From the NCBI RefSeq assembly GCF_000765695.2, contig NZ_JRPB02000008.1, positions 20,872 through 84,871 of the forward strand: DNA of 64,000 nt, written 5' to 3'. The notes under the pieces are model-generated. The model did not search any database. It saw nothing but the letters and a program-made list of their open reading frames with translations, and was not told the origin of the DNA. This DNA is from Helicobacter sp. MIT 11-5569. Its GTDB lineage: Bacteria > Campylobacterota > Campylobacteria > Campylobacterales > Helicobacteraceae. This document shows, piece after piece, positions 7,815 to 15,465 of the stretch. A program made the position numbers and the translations under genes. Numbering within the stretch: position 1 is the first letter of the stretch; every line of letters begins with the position of its first letter.

Positions 7815-9779
7815 TTAGCTAATTTGACTTCCATTTTCTCTTTTGTGTTGTGGCGTGATAAAGGCAAGCCCTTCCTCATCTTTTGCTGCTAGAATCATTC
7901 CTTCGCTTAATTCCCCCATAAGTTTTGCAGGCTTTAGATTTGCAAGCACGCAAACTTGTTTTCCAAGCAAATCTTGCGGTGCATAATATGCTTTAATGCC
8001 TGCTAGAATCTGGCGAGGACGCGCTTCGCCTAAATCGACTTGGAGCTTTAAAAGTTTCTCACTTTTGGGCAAGATTTCTGCATTTATAATTGTTCCAACG
8101 CGAATATCAATTTTTGTAAAATCATCTTTGCTAATAGGATTTGAAATTTCTAAAGGTTCTAGCTTTTTAGATGAATTTTGCGATTCTGCTTTTATGTTGG
8201 AATCTTGTAATAATTTTTCTTCAATGCGGGGAAATAACGCTGGAGTTGGCTCTAAAATTACAGAATCTAAAAGATTTTCTTGGGTAATAAAATGTGCAAA
8301 ATTTTCTGCACTTGCTTGCAGATTAAAAGCTTTTAAAATCGCATTTGCAGTCTTTGGCATACAAGGATACAGAAAAAGTGCAGCTTTTAGTAATAAATTT
8401 GTAATAAAGAGTAGCAAAAGAGCGACTTCATCACTTCTGTTTGTTTTCATTAGTTGCCAAGGTTCTTTTTTGGCAATACTTCCATTTCCAAGACTAAAAA
8501 GCTTCCAAATCTCTTCTAAATAGCGGTTGATTTGCACTGTATCCATATAGGATTCTAAATTTTTTAAAATCCCATTCGTTTGTTCTAGTTCTTGTGCATA
8601 AGTCGTTTTTAGCTGTGCTAAATCAGCTTTTATTGTGTTATTGAAGTATTTTGCTCCCATTCCTAAAAGACGATTTAAAAGGTTTCCTAAATCATTGCTT
8701 AAATCTGCATTAATGCGTTCTATAAGTGCATTTTGTGAAAAATCTCCATCTTGCCCAAAAGGCACTTCTCGTAAGACAAAATATCTAAAAGTATCGATTC
8801 CATAAGCTTCTACAATTTCTTTAGGATTTACGACATTGCCAATGCTTTTGCTCATTTTTGCACCATCTTTAGTCCACCAACCATGTGCTGCGATATGCTT
8901 TGGAAGAGGAAGTTCTAGGCTCATTAGAAAAGCAGGCCAATAAACAGCATGGAAGCGTAAAATATCTTTGCCAACAATATGATAATCCGCCGCCCAAAAA
9001 TCCATTTTGTTTGGCAAGTCATTATGAAACCCTAACGCGCTTAGATAATTCACAAGCGCGTCAAGCCAAACATACATCACATGATTTTGATTGTTGGAAT
9101 CTTTAGAGATTAGCTCTTTTGGGAGTTTAATCCCCCAATTAAATGTTGTGCGTGTGATGGATAAATCTTCTAGCCCATTTTTAACAAAATTAATCACTTC
9201 ATTATATTTTGATTTTGGTAGGATAAAGTCTGGATTTTCTTCATAAAATTTTAGAAGTTTGTCTGTGTAAGAGCTTAGCTTAAAAAAATAACTTTCTTCT
9301 TTAAGGAGTGTTGTTTCTTTTCCGCAATCTGGGCAACCTTTTTCGCCAACTAATTGTGATTTTGCAAAAAAGGATTCACAAGAAATGCAATAATTCCCTT
9401 CATACTCTCCTTTATAAATATCTCCCTTTTCATACATTTTTAAAAATACATATTGCGCACTTTGTTGGTGTGTAGAATCTGTAGTGCGGATAAAATAATC
9501 ATATTGGATTCCAAAATAATCCCAAAGATTTTTAAAATGTTGAGAAATAAAATCTACATATTCTTTAGGATTCTGTCCTTTTTTTTGCGCACTTTGTTCT
9601 ATTTTTTGCCCATGTTCATCTGTGCCTGTTAGACAAAATACATTATCACCTTTTAAGCGGTGGAATCTTGCAAGGGTATCAACAATGATTGTTGTATAAG
9701 CATGTCCAATGTGTGGCACATCATTAACATAATAAATTGGTGATGTAATATAAAATTTAGAACTCAAAGCTTCCTCCAT
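7815..9779 (-). CDS. metG: Methionyl-tRNA synthetase
   Basis: 654 residues from ATG 9779. It charges tRNA-Met with methionine. The class I signatures are HIGH (in VPHIGHAYTT, about 21-24) and KMSKS (in AKMSKSIGN). Two cysteine pairs between about residues 128 and 148 (CISC, CPDC) form the zinc knuckle. The C-terminal 110 residues are an EMAP/Trbp111-type tRNA-binding domain (DIRVGTI...LAGI). A TTG at 9767 has an ideal GGAGG site lying inside codons 1-3 of the longer form, so translation may really begin there. The 5' end overlaps the Cys-rich gene by 23 bases. Confidence 0.95.
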   Translation of the reverse strand: MEEALSSKFYITSPIYYVNDVPHIGHAYTTIIVDTLARFHRLKGDNVFCLTGTDEHGQKIEQSAQKKGQNPKEYVDFISQHFKNLWDYFGIQYDYFIRTTDSTHQQSAQYVFLKMYEKGDIYKGEYEGNYCISCESFFAKSQLVGEKGCPDCGKETTLLKEESYFFKLSSYTDKLLKFYEENPDFILPKSKYNEVINFVKNGLEDLSITRTTFNWGIKLPKELISKDSNNQNHVMYVWLDALVNYLSALGFHNDLPNKMDFWAADYHIVGKDILRFHAVYWPAFLMSLELPLPKHIAAHGWWTKDGAKMSKSIGNVVNPKEIVEAYGIDTFRYFVLREVPFGQDGDFSQNALIERINADLSNDLGNLLNRLLGMGAKYFNNTIKADLAQLKTTYAQELEQTNGILKNLESYMDTVQINRYLEEIWKLFSLGNGSIAKKEPWQLMKTNRSDEVALLLLFITNLLLKAALFLYPCMPKTANAILKAFNLQASAENFAHFITQENLLDSVILEPTPALFPRIEEKLLQDSNIKAESQNSSKKLEPLEISNPISKDDFTKIDIRVGTIINAEILPKSEKLLKLQVDLGEARPRQILAGIKAYYAPQDLLGKQVCVLANLKPAKLMGELSEGMILAAKDEEGLAFITPQHKRENGSQIS

Positions 9780-10071
9780 TCCCTTTATTCATGCTTAAAT
9801 ACACAGCACTTACATAATTATTACGCACAGCGCAGTCTAAAAGCTCTGCACAATTTAAGCAGCTGCTTAATCCTTTGGATTCTTGGCAAGCTTTTAGGGA
9901 TTCTTGTTTTTCAGTTAGATTTTGTAGCGTTTTTTGCTCAAACGCTTCTTTTTTATCACAATTTGTTGCGTGATTGCATAGAATGCAGCTTGTAACTTTT
10001 TGTTGCGCTTGACACTCTTTTAAGTCCTTAAGTGCATTTTCTATTGGATTTTCTACTTTATTTGCTAACAA
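9757..10071 (-). CDS. Small protein with duplicated four-cysteine motif
   Basis: 104 residues from a TTG at 10071; an in-frame stop lies just upstream, so the start cannot move far. Eight cysteines (20, 29, 32, 38 and 62, 71, 74, 80) form two units with identical C-x8-C-x2-C-x5-C spacing, 42 residues apart. Both units share an LK-x-CQ start and an SC-x2-C core, which indicates an internal duplication. The pattern suggests two metal sites (Zn or Fe-S). No signal peptide is seen, so it is cytoplasmic. It overlaps fbp by 14 bases and metG by 23. I do not recognise a characterised family. Confidence 0.65.
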   Translation of the reverse strand: MLANKVENPIENALKDLKECQAQQKVTSCILCNHATNCDKKEAFEQKTLQNLTEKQESLKACQESKGLSSCLNCAELLDCAVRNNYVSAVYLSMNKGNGGSFEF

Positions 10072-10954
10072 AATCTATCTCCCAATTACTTCCAAAAAAG
10101 CAAGGTGTTGTGTCGTGTAAATGTTTTGGCGTAAGTGTAAGTAGTGGTGTAACAATTTTTTCTTCTTGTGTTTGTTGGATAGACACTGCCTTACCTCCAG
10201 CCCTTTTAAAAATAAATGCAAAAGGAAACACCTCAAAAAGCATTCTAAGCTTGCCTTTTGGCGCATCACTTGTAGCAGGATAAGAAAATAATCCTCCTCC
10301 TTTGACTAAAATATGGTGTAAATCTGGCACCATTCCACCGCTATAACGCAAGCGATAACCTGCATTAAAAAGCGATTCTATGTTTTCTTTGTGCGCTTTA
10401 TCCCAATTTTTTTGTGTGCCACCTGTGGCGTTTAATTTACCTTTTTCTAAAAGTCTCAAGCATTTTTGTAAATGGAATTCCTTGCCATCATAGGCAAAAT
10501 ACTCTACACCTTCTTTTAAAAGAGAAGCAAATCCGATTCCAACTACCATTCCATAGACGACATATGCGCTTGCAACGAGATTTTGTGGCAGAAAATCGCC
10601 TTGATAGATTCCAAAAATACTTCCTACACTTAAATTTGCCCCCATAAGTGATGAGCCATCAAGAGGGTCATAAGCAATAGAATATAAGCCCTCTTTGTGG
10701 AGTAAAATGGATTTTTCTTGCTCTTCGCTACAAATTTGTTGCACGCAAGGGATATTTTTAAATGCTTCTTGCAAAATTAAATCTGCTTGCACATCAGCTT
10801 GTAATTGGGTATCCCCTGTAGCATTTGTGTTTTGCGTGTATTCTCCCAAGCTTTTTTGTAGTATGGTATAAATTTTTAAGCTTGCTTCTTGAATACTTGT
10901 AAAAATGGAATCTAAATCTTTTTCTAAAGTTGCGTTTGTGTGAAGTTCAACCAC
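10058..10954 (-). CDS. fbp: Fructose-1,6-bisphosphatase, class I
   Basis: 298 residues. It removes the C1 phosphate of fructose 1,6-bisphosphate in gluconeogenesis, which matters in this group because glycolysis is poor or absent. The metal-binding motif AYDPLDGSS (about 94-102) is followed by SVGSIFGIY, and SGGMVPDLHH (about 204-213) matches the substrate-binding region. The start is GTG at 10954 with AAGGAATT upstream. It is the first gene of the leftward unit fbp, Cys-rich gene, metG, Mur-like gene, NifX-like gene, and is transcribed divergently from rpe. Confidence 0.93.
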   Translation of the reverse strand: MVELHTNATLEKDLDSIFTSIQEASLKIYTILQKSLGEYTQNTNATGDTQLQADVQADLILQEAFKNIPCVQQICSEEQEKSILLHKEGLYSIAYDPLDGSSLMGANLSVGSIFGIYQGDFLPQNLVASAYVVYGMVVGIGFASLLKEGVEYFAYDGKEFHLQKCLRLLEKGKLNATGGTQKNWDKAHKENIESLFNAGYRLRYSGGMVPDLHHILVKGGGLFSYPATSDAPKGKLRMLFEVFPFAFIFKRAGGKAVSIQQTQEEKIVTPLLTLTPKHLHDTTPCFFGSNWEIDFVSK

Positions 10955-10981
10955 GATATGAATTCCTTGTATTTTTTTTTT

Positions 10982-10987
10982 ATTATA
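10982..10987 (-). promoter_or_regulatory. Putative -10 element of the fbp unit
   Basis: On the minus strand the sequence reads GGCTATAAT, a consensus -10 box, 27 bases upstream of the fbp GTG. It sits in the 124-base divergent region with rpe, so a promoter is expected here. Confidence 0.55.
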
Positions 10988-11002
10988 GCCTAATTTATGT
11001 TT

Positions 11003-11019
11003 AATGATAGAGAATCATT
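11003..11019. promoter_or_regulatory. Palindrome between divergent fbp and rpe promoters
   Basis: AATGAT-AGAGA-ATCATT is a perfect inverted repeat with a 5-base spacer. It lies where the -35 region of fbp would be (16-32 bases upstream of its -10 box) and about 25 bases upstream of the rpe -10 box. The AATGAT/ATCATT half-sites resemble classical Fur-box arms, but the spacing differs from the canonical box. An operator is an inference. Confidence 0.35.
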
Positions 11020-11040
11020 GCGTAAAGTTGTAAGTTTTTT

Positions 11041-11049
11041 TGCTACAAT
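11041..11049 (+). promoter_or_regulatory. Extended -10 promoter of rpe
   Basis: TGCTACAAT is an extended -10 element (TGn plus TACAAT at 11044-11049). It lies 29 bases before the rpe ATG, giving a short leader with a TTTGGAGGG ribosome-binding site. Confidence 0.6.
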
Positions 11050-11078
11050 TTTGCAGGATTTTGTTTGGAGGGTTTTTT

Positions 11079-11714
11079 ATGCTTGTTGCGCCAAGTATTC
11101 TTTCAGCGGATTTTGGAAATTTAGAAGCAGAGGTTAGAGCAATTTGCGAAGCAGATTGCGATTTTGTGCATATTGATGTGATGGATGGACATTTTGTGCC
11201 AAATCTTACCTTAGGTCCTGTTGTCGTAAAATCTGTAACAAAGGCAGCTACAAAACCCCTTGATATTCATTTAATGGTGCAAAATAATAGCTTTTTTGTA
11301 GATTTGTTTGCACCTTTTCAGCCAGAATTTATCTCTTTTCATATTGAAGAAGAAAAGCATGCAAATCGTCTCGCACAAAAGATTAGAGATTTAGGAATCC
11401 ATCCTGCTGTGGTGCTAAACCCACATAATGGGCTTGATAGTATTGAGTATTTGTTGGAATATATTGATATGGTGCTTGTAATGAGCGTGAATCCGGGTTT
11501 TGGTGGGCAAAAGTTTATTCCAAATGTGGTAGAGAAAATCAAACGCTTAAAAGATAAGATTGAAATACGGAATCCTAATTGTTTAATTGAAGTCGATGGT
11601 GGGGTGAGTGATGCTAATATTGAGCTTTTAAGAGAAGCGGGCGTTGATATTGTTGTAGCAGGAAGTTATGTTTTTAGCGGGGATTATAGACAAAGAATCG
11701 CATCATTAAAATAG
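11079..11714 (+). CDS. rpe: Ribulose-phosphate 3-epimerase
   Basis: 211 residues. It interconverts ribulose 5-phosphate and xylulose 5-phosphate in the pentose phosphate pathway. The TIM-barrel signatures are complete: APSILSADFGNL, HIDVMDGHFVPN (metal ligands and catalytic Asp), MSVNPGFGGQKFI and EVDGGV. A frame extension back to 11040 adds 13 residues that lie in the promoter. The ATG at 11079 has a strong TTTGGAGGG site. The TPR/GT gene follows after eight bases and is probably co-transcribed. Confidence 0.96.
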   Translation: MLVAPSILSADFGNLEAEVRAICEADCDFVHIDVMDGHFVPNLTLGPVVVKSVTKAATKPLDIHLMVQNNSFFVDLFAPFQPEFISFHIEEEKHANRLAQKIRDLGIHPAVVLNPHNGLDSIEYLLEYIDMVLVMSVNPGFGGQKFIPNVVEKIKRLKDKIEIRNPNCLIEVDGGVSDANIELLREAGVDIVVAGSYVFSGDYRQRIASLK

Positions 11715-11722
11715 GGGAAAAT

Positions 11723-13525
11723 ATGCTAGACCAAGCGCAAATGCGTTATTTTGAAGGAAATTATCAAGCTTGTTTTGAGCTCTGTTTAAAGGGTTTGGAA
11801 GTTGTAGATGAGAATCTAAAAGAAAAATTTGTTGAGCTTGCCGCACTAAGTGCTTTAAAGTTAGAGATTCCCCAAGCTTTAGAATTTTGTGCGCAAAGTT
11901 ATCATTGGCATAAAAATTCTTACTTTTGGACTTTAAATTTAGCAAAAGCATTGATAATCCAACAAAACTATGCAGAAGCTATTAAGCTTTTAAATGCGTT
12001 TATGGGTGTAGAAAATCCCCTGAAATTAGAATATTTACACGCACTTTTACGTGCATATAAGGGGCAAAATACCTATAATGAAGTTGAAAATATTTATGCG
12101 ATTTTGCTGAAAAATAATCCTAATGATTTGCAGTTATGGTTGGAGTTTGGTGAATATTTTGAATTTATACCCAAAAAGGCTTTGGGAATTTATCAAGATT
12201 GTTATTTTTTTATCAATCAAAAACTACAAGCATTAGAAAAAAATACTCCAAAAATAGAAGTTTTGCAGACTTTTGCACAAGACTCGCTAACCGCGCGCTT
12301 TAATATGCAAAAGACACAAAAGACTCTGATTGAAAATCCTGAAATTTTAAACTTAAAAAATTTTGTAAATACAATCTTAACGCAAAGAATTGCTGAATCC
12401 TATTTAAGAATTTTTGAATCTCCTTTGCAAGAAGCACAAAAAGCTGCGCAGATTCTATATTCTGTGCAAGATAAAAATTTACAAAATGCAGAATTTTGGT
12501 TTATCTTTGCGCATGCTTTAGAATATATAAAGGATTATGCACAAGCAGAGCAGGCTTATAGATATATCTTTGCGATTCCAAATGCTCCTAAAAATATAGC
12601 AAATACAGCTGCTTTTCATCTTGCTTATTTATTAATGCGACAAGAGAGATTTAAAGAAGGGCTAGAGTTTTATGAAAATCGTTTAGCATTTGCTAAAAAT
12701 ACGACTTTTTCGCAAGAATATTATCAGATTGCGAAGAATGCGTTTTTGCAAGATTCTAAAGTTTTTACCAATAAAGAAATTTTTGTGTATTGTGAGCAAG
12801 GTTTTGGAGATACTTTAATGTTTAGTAGGGTGTTTGAAGTATTGTGTAAGATTGCTAAAAAAGTGCTTTTTGCTCCACAAAGTGCTTTGTATCCTTTATT
12901 TTCTGCAAAGCTATCAAAAGAGAATTGTTTTGCAAATTTAGAAATTTTAGATAGGATTCCACAAGATTTTGACTTTGCATTGCCTTTAACTTCTTTACCC
13001 CTTTTTTTAGGACTTGATACTTTAGAAAAAATTGTTACACTAAAAACACCGATTATTTCGCCTACTAACAAAAGAAAATCAAGAAAAATAAAAAGAATCG
13101 GATTTTTTTGGCATACAGATTTTGCGCTTAAAGAGAACAATACGCGCAATTTTAGCTTAGAATTTTTCTTAAACTTTTTATTAGAATTAGAAAATGTCAA
13201 ACTTGTATCTTTGCAGGTGGGTGATTTTGTATTGCCAGAGTGTGTGGAGAATGCTGGTGTAGGCTTTAAGGATTGGCTGGATACTTATAAAGTGATGGAA
13301 AATTTAGATGGTGTTGTTGGAATTGATAGCTCGCCTGCACATTTAGCGTTAATATGCGGGATTCCAACTCTAGTAATTTTGCAACCGCGTTTTGATTGGC
13401 GTTTTGGTTTATATGAAGCTCCTAAAGCCAAGTTTTATGGAGAAAATGCGCATTTATTCGTATCTAACCCTAATGATTTTAGCACAAAGAATACGATTAT
13501 AGAGAAGTTAAAAAGTATTTTCTAA
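11723..13525 (+). CDS. TPR protein with glycosyltransferase-9-like C-terminal domain
   Basis: 600 residues. The first half is helical with tetratricopeptide-like units (for example about 5-35, 45-85, 225-300). The second half has the look of a GT9/heptosyltransferase Rossmann domain: IFVYCEQGFGDTLMFSR near residue 355, then a late segment GIDSSPAHLALICGIPT, which matches the nucleotide-sugar-binding loop of ADP-heptose transferases. No signal peptide is present. It may glycosylate a protein or surface polysaccharide, or be a TPR scaffold with an inactive GT fold. AGGGGAAAAT precedes the ATG. Substrate unknown. Confidence 0.65.
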   Translation: MLDQAQMRYFEGNYQACFELCLKGLEVVDENLKEKFVELAALSALKLEIPQALEFCAQSYHWHKNSYFWTLNLAKALIIQQNYAEAIKLLNAFMGVENPLKLEYLHALLRAYKGQNTYNEVENIYAILLKNNPNDLQLWLEFGEYFEFIPKKALGIYQDCYFFINQKLQALEKNTPKIEVLQTFAQDSLTARFNMQKTQKTLIENPEILNLKNFVNTILTQRIAESYLRIFESPLQEAQKAAQILYSVQDKNLQNAEFWFIFAHALEYIKDYAQAEQAYRYIFAIPNAPKNIANTAAFHLAYLLMRQERFKEGLEFYENRLAFAKNTTFSQEYYQIAKNAFLQDSKVFTNKEIFVYCEQGFGDTLMFSRVFEVLCKIAKKVLFAPQSALYPLFSAKLSKENCFANLEILDRIPQDFDFALPLTSLPLFLGLDTLEKIVTLKTPIISPTNKRKSRKIKRIGFFWHTDFALKENNTRNFSLEFFLNFLLELENVKLVSLQVGDFVLPECVENAGVGFKDWLDTYKVMENLDGVVGIDSSPAHLALICGIPTLVILQPRFDWRFGLYEAPKAKFYGENAHLFVSNPNDFSTKNTIIEKLKSIF

Positions 13526-13569
13526 ATTTAAAATTTGGAATTTAAAGTGTAAATTTTACTTTTGTGCGT

Positions 13570-13575
13570 TAGAAT
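13570..13575 (+). promoter_or_regulatory. Possible -10 element of sodB
   Basis: TAGAAT, with TGCGT before it, lies 48 bases upstream of the sodB start in a 98-base gap. A second AT-rich candidate nearer the gene overlaps the ribosome-binding site and is less likely. Confidence 0.3.
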
Positions 13576-13623
13576 CTTTTTGCAAAACTTTCAAGTTTTG
13601 AATTAAAATTAAAAAGGATTACT

Positions 13624-14244
13624 ATGTTTAAATTACGCACATTACCATTTGCAGAGATTCCGGGATTTGTCAGCAAGGAAACTTGTGAATTTCACTATGG
13701 AAAACATCATCAAACTTATGTCAATAATCTCAATAATCTTATAGCTGGAGGTGAGTTTGAAGGCAAAAGTTTATTTGAAATTGTAACAAAAGCACAAGGT
13801 GGAATCTTTAACAATGCTGCGCAAGTGTATAATCACGATTTTTATTGGGATTGTATTACTCCAAATGCGAGTGCAAGAAGTGCAGAGCTTGAAGAAGCGT
13901 TAAATGCTAATTTTGGAAGTGTTGATAAGTTTAAAGAAACATTTTTAAATGCAGCAACAACTTTGTTTGGTTCAGGTTGGTGTTGGCTTGTGTATAACAA
14001 TGGTAAGCTAGAAATTAAGCAAACAAGCAATGCGCAAACTCCAGTAACAGAAGGTTTGATTCCATTATTGGTTGTAGATGTGTGGGAACATGCTTATTAT
14101 ATTGACCATAGAAACGCACGCCCAGCATATTTGGAAAAATTCTTTAGCCATATTAATTGGGAGTTTGTTTCAAAGTCTTTAGAATGGGCAAAAAAGGAAG
14201 GGATTAACTCTATTAATTCTTATATGAAATCATTACACGCATAA
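13624..14244 (+). CDS. sodB: Superoxide dismutase [Fe]
   Basis: 206 residues. It dismutates superoxide in the cytoplasm. Metal ligands are visible in HYGKHHQTY (first His), YNHDFYW (second His) and the DVWEHAYYID signature (Asp and His). Gln in AAQVYNHDFYW and the GSGWCWLV segment are typical of the iron rather than the manganese type. AAAAAGGATTACT precedes the ATG. The gene ends 18 bases from the stop of the convergent ftsZ, with a shared hairpin between them. Confidence 0.95.
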   Translation: MFKLRTLPFAEIPGFVSKETCEFHYGKHHQTYVNNLNNLIAGGEFEGKSLFEIVTKAQGGIFNNAAQVYNHDFYWDCITPNASARSAELEEALNANFGSVDKFKETFLNAATTLFGSGWCWLVYNNGKLEIKQTSNAQTPVTEGLIPLLVVDVWEHAYYIDHRNARPAYLEKFFSHINWEFVSKSLEWAKKEGINSINSYMKSLHA

Positions 14245-14261
14245 GCCTTTGCGCTTATGCG
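14238..14261. terminator. Bidirectional hairpin between sodB and ftsZ
   Basis: A perfect 9-bp stem CGCATAAGC/GCTTATGCG with a 6-base loop starts inside the last sodB codons and ends just before the ftsZ stop. This placement between convergent genes is typical of a shared terminator, although there is no long U-run on either side. Confidence 0.6.
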
Positions 14262-14262
14262 A

Positions 14263-15438
14263 TTAGTCCATTTGACGGCGCAAAAATGCAGGAATATCTA
14301 GGACTTCATCACTTGTAAATTCTCCACCGCTAACTTTCTTTCTAGTAGAGTTCAACAAAGTTTCTTGTTGATTGATTCTTTGGCTCATATCCTTTGGATT
14401 TACAAGTTTTAGTGTGGAGCTATCTTCTTTGTTTATTTCTGGAGTATTAGATGTAGGTTGAGAAACTTCTCGTTCAAATCCTGTGGCAACAATTGTAACC
14501 CTTACTTTATCTCTTTCTATATTTTCATCTGTTGTTGTTCCAAAAATAACTTCTGCTTCTGGGTCCATATTGCTTTCTATAATCTCCATTGCATTAGAGA
14601 TTTCAGCCAATGGATAATCAGAATTGAAATAAAAATGCGCTAATACACCTTTTGCGCCATTAATAGACATATTATCAAGCAATGGAGATTCAATTGCGAT
14701 TTTAATAGCTTCTCTTGCGGCGTCTGCACCGCTAGATTCCCCAATACCCATAAGAGCCATACCTTTGTGATACATTACAGTTTTAACATCAGCAAAATCT
14801 ACATTAATATCTCCTGCGCTATGGGACAAAATAACACCACTCATTCCATTTACTGCACGCACAAGCACATCATCAACGATTCTAAAGCTATCTTTAAATC
14901 CAAGATTTTTATCTACAATGGAGAGGAGCTTTTCATTGGGGATTACAACGATAGAATCACTTTCTGCTTTTAATTCACAATAGCCTTCTTCTGCGAGTTT
15001 TGCACGTTGTCTTCCCTCCCAACGAAAAGGCTTTGTTACTATAGAAACTGTTAATGCCCCTACTTCTTTTGCTGCTTTGGCAATCACGGGTGCTGCTCCC
15101 GTGCCTGTCCCTCCACCAAGTCCAGCAGAGATAAAAACAATATCAGTATTTTCTAAAAATTGTTTTAATTCTTCATAGCTTTCTAATGCCGCATCTTTTC
15201 CAACTTGTGGGCGCATTCCCGCGCCAAGCCCCTTTGTGAGTTTTGCACCAAGTTGGATTTTAATTGGTGCATTCGAGCTATTGATTGCTTGTGCATCTGT
15301 ATTTGCAACAGCTAATTCAATTCCTTCATAGGTGCCAGTGTTAATCAAATGGTCAATCATATTGCTACCACCACCACCAACACCAATAACCTTAATCTTT
15401 GCTCCCGCACTTAGATTTGCTTCTTGAATATTTAACAT
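14263..15438 (-). CDS. ftsZ: Cell division protein FtsZ
   Basis: 391 residues. This tubulin-like GTPase forms the cytokinetic ring. The N domain holds VIGVGGGGSNMIDH (about 17-30) and the tubulin signature GGGTGTG (about 107-113). The synergy-loop region NVDFADVKTVM is intact. After a linker of about 60 residues the C terminus ends in LDIPAFLRRQMD, the conserved peptide that binds FtsA and other partners. AAGGAGCC precedes the ATG at 15438. It lies 27 bases after ftsA in the same direction. Confidence 0.97.
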   Translation of the reverse strand: MLNIQEANLSAGAKIKVIGVGGGGSNMIDHLINTGTYEGIELAVANTDAQAINSSNAPIKIQLGAKLTKGLGAGMRPQVGKDAALESYEELKQFLENTDIVFISAGLGGGTGTGAAPVIAKAAKEVGALTVSIVTKPFRWEGRQRAKLAEEGYCELKAESDSIVVIPNEKLLSIVDKNLGFKDSFRIVDDVLVRAVNGMSGVILSHSAGDINVDFADVKTVMYHKGMALMGIGESSGADAAREAIKIAIESPLLDNMSINGAKGVLAHFYFNSDYPLAEISNAMEIIESNMDPEAEVIFGTTTDENIERDKVRVTIVATGFEREVSQPTSNTPEINKEDSSTLKLVNPKDMSQRINQQETLLNSTRKKVSGGEFTSDEVLDIPAFLRRQMD

Positions 15439-15465
15439 TATCTTGGCTCCTTCTAAAGTTTATCT

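Noticed and set aside
10032..10283. 83-codon + strand frame across the fbp 3' end
   Set aside because: It is antisense to the motif-bearing fbp frame and the Cys-rich gene, and has no start signal.
12724..13200. 158-codon minus-strand frame inside the TPR/GT gene
   Set aside because: Antisense to a well-supported reading frame; Lys/Ser/Phe-rich translation with no motif.
13526..13600. AT-rich inverted words (GTAAA-T-TTTAC and others) upstream of sodB
   Set aside because: Short, AT-only and overlapping one another; expected by chance at this base composition.
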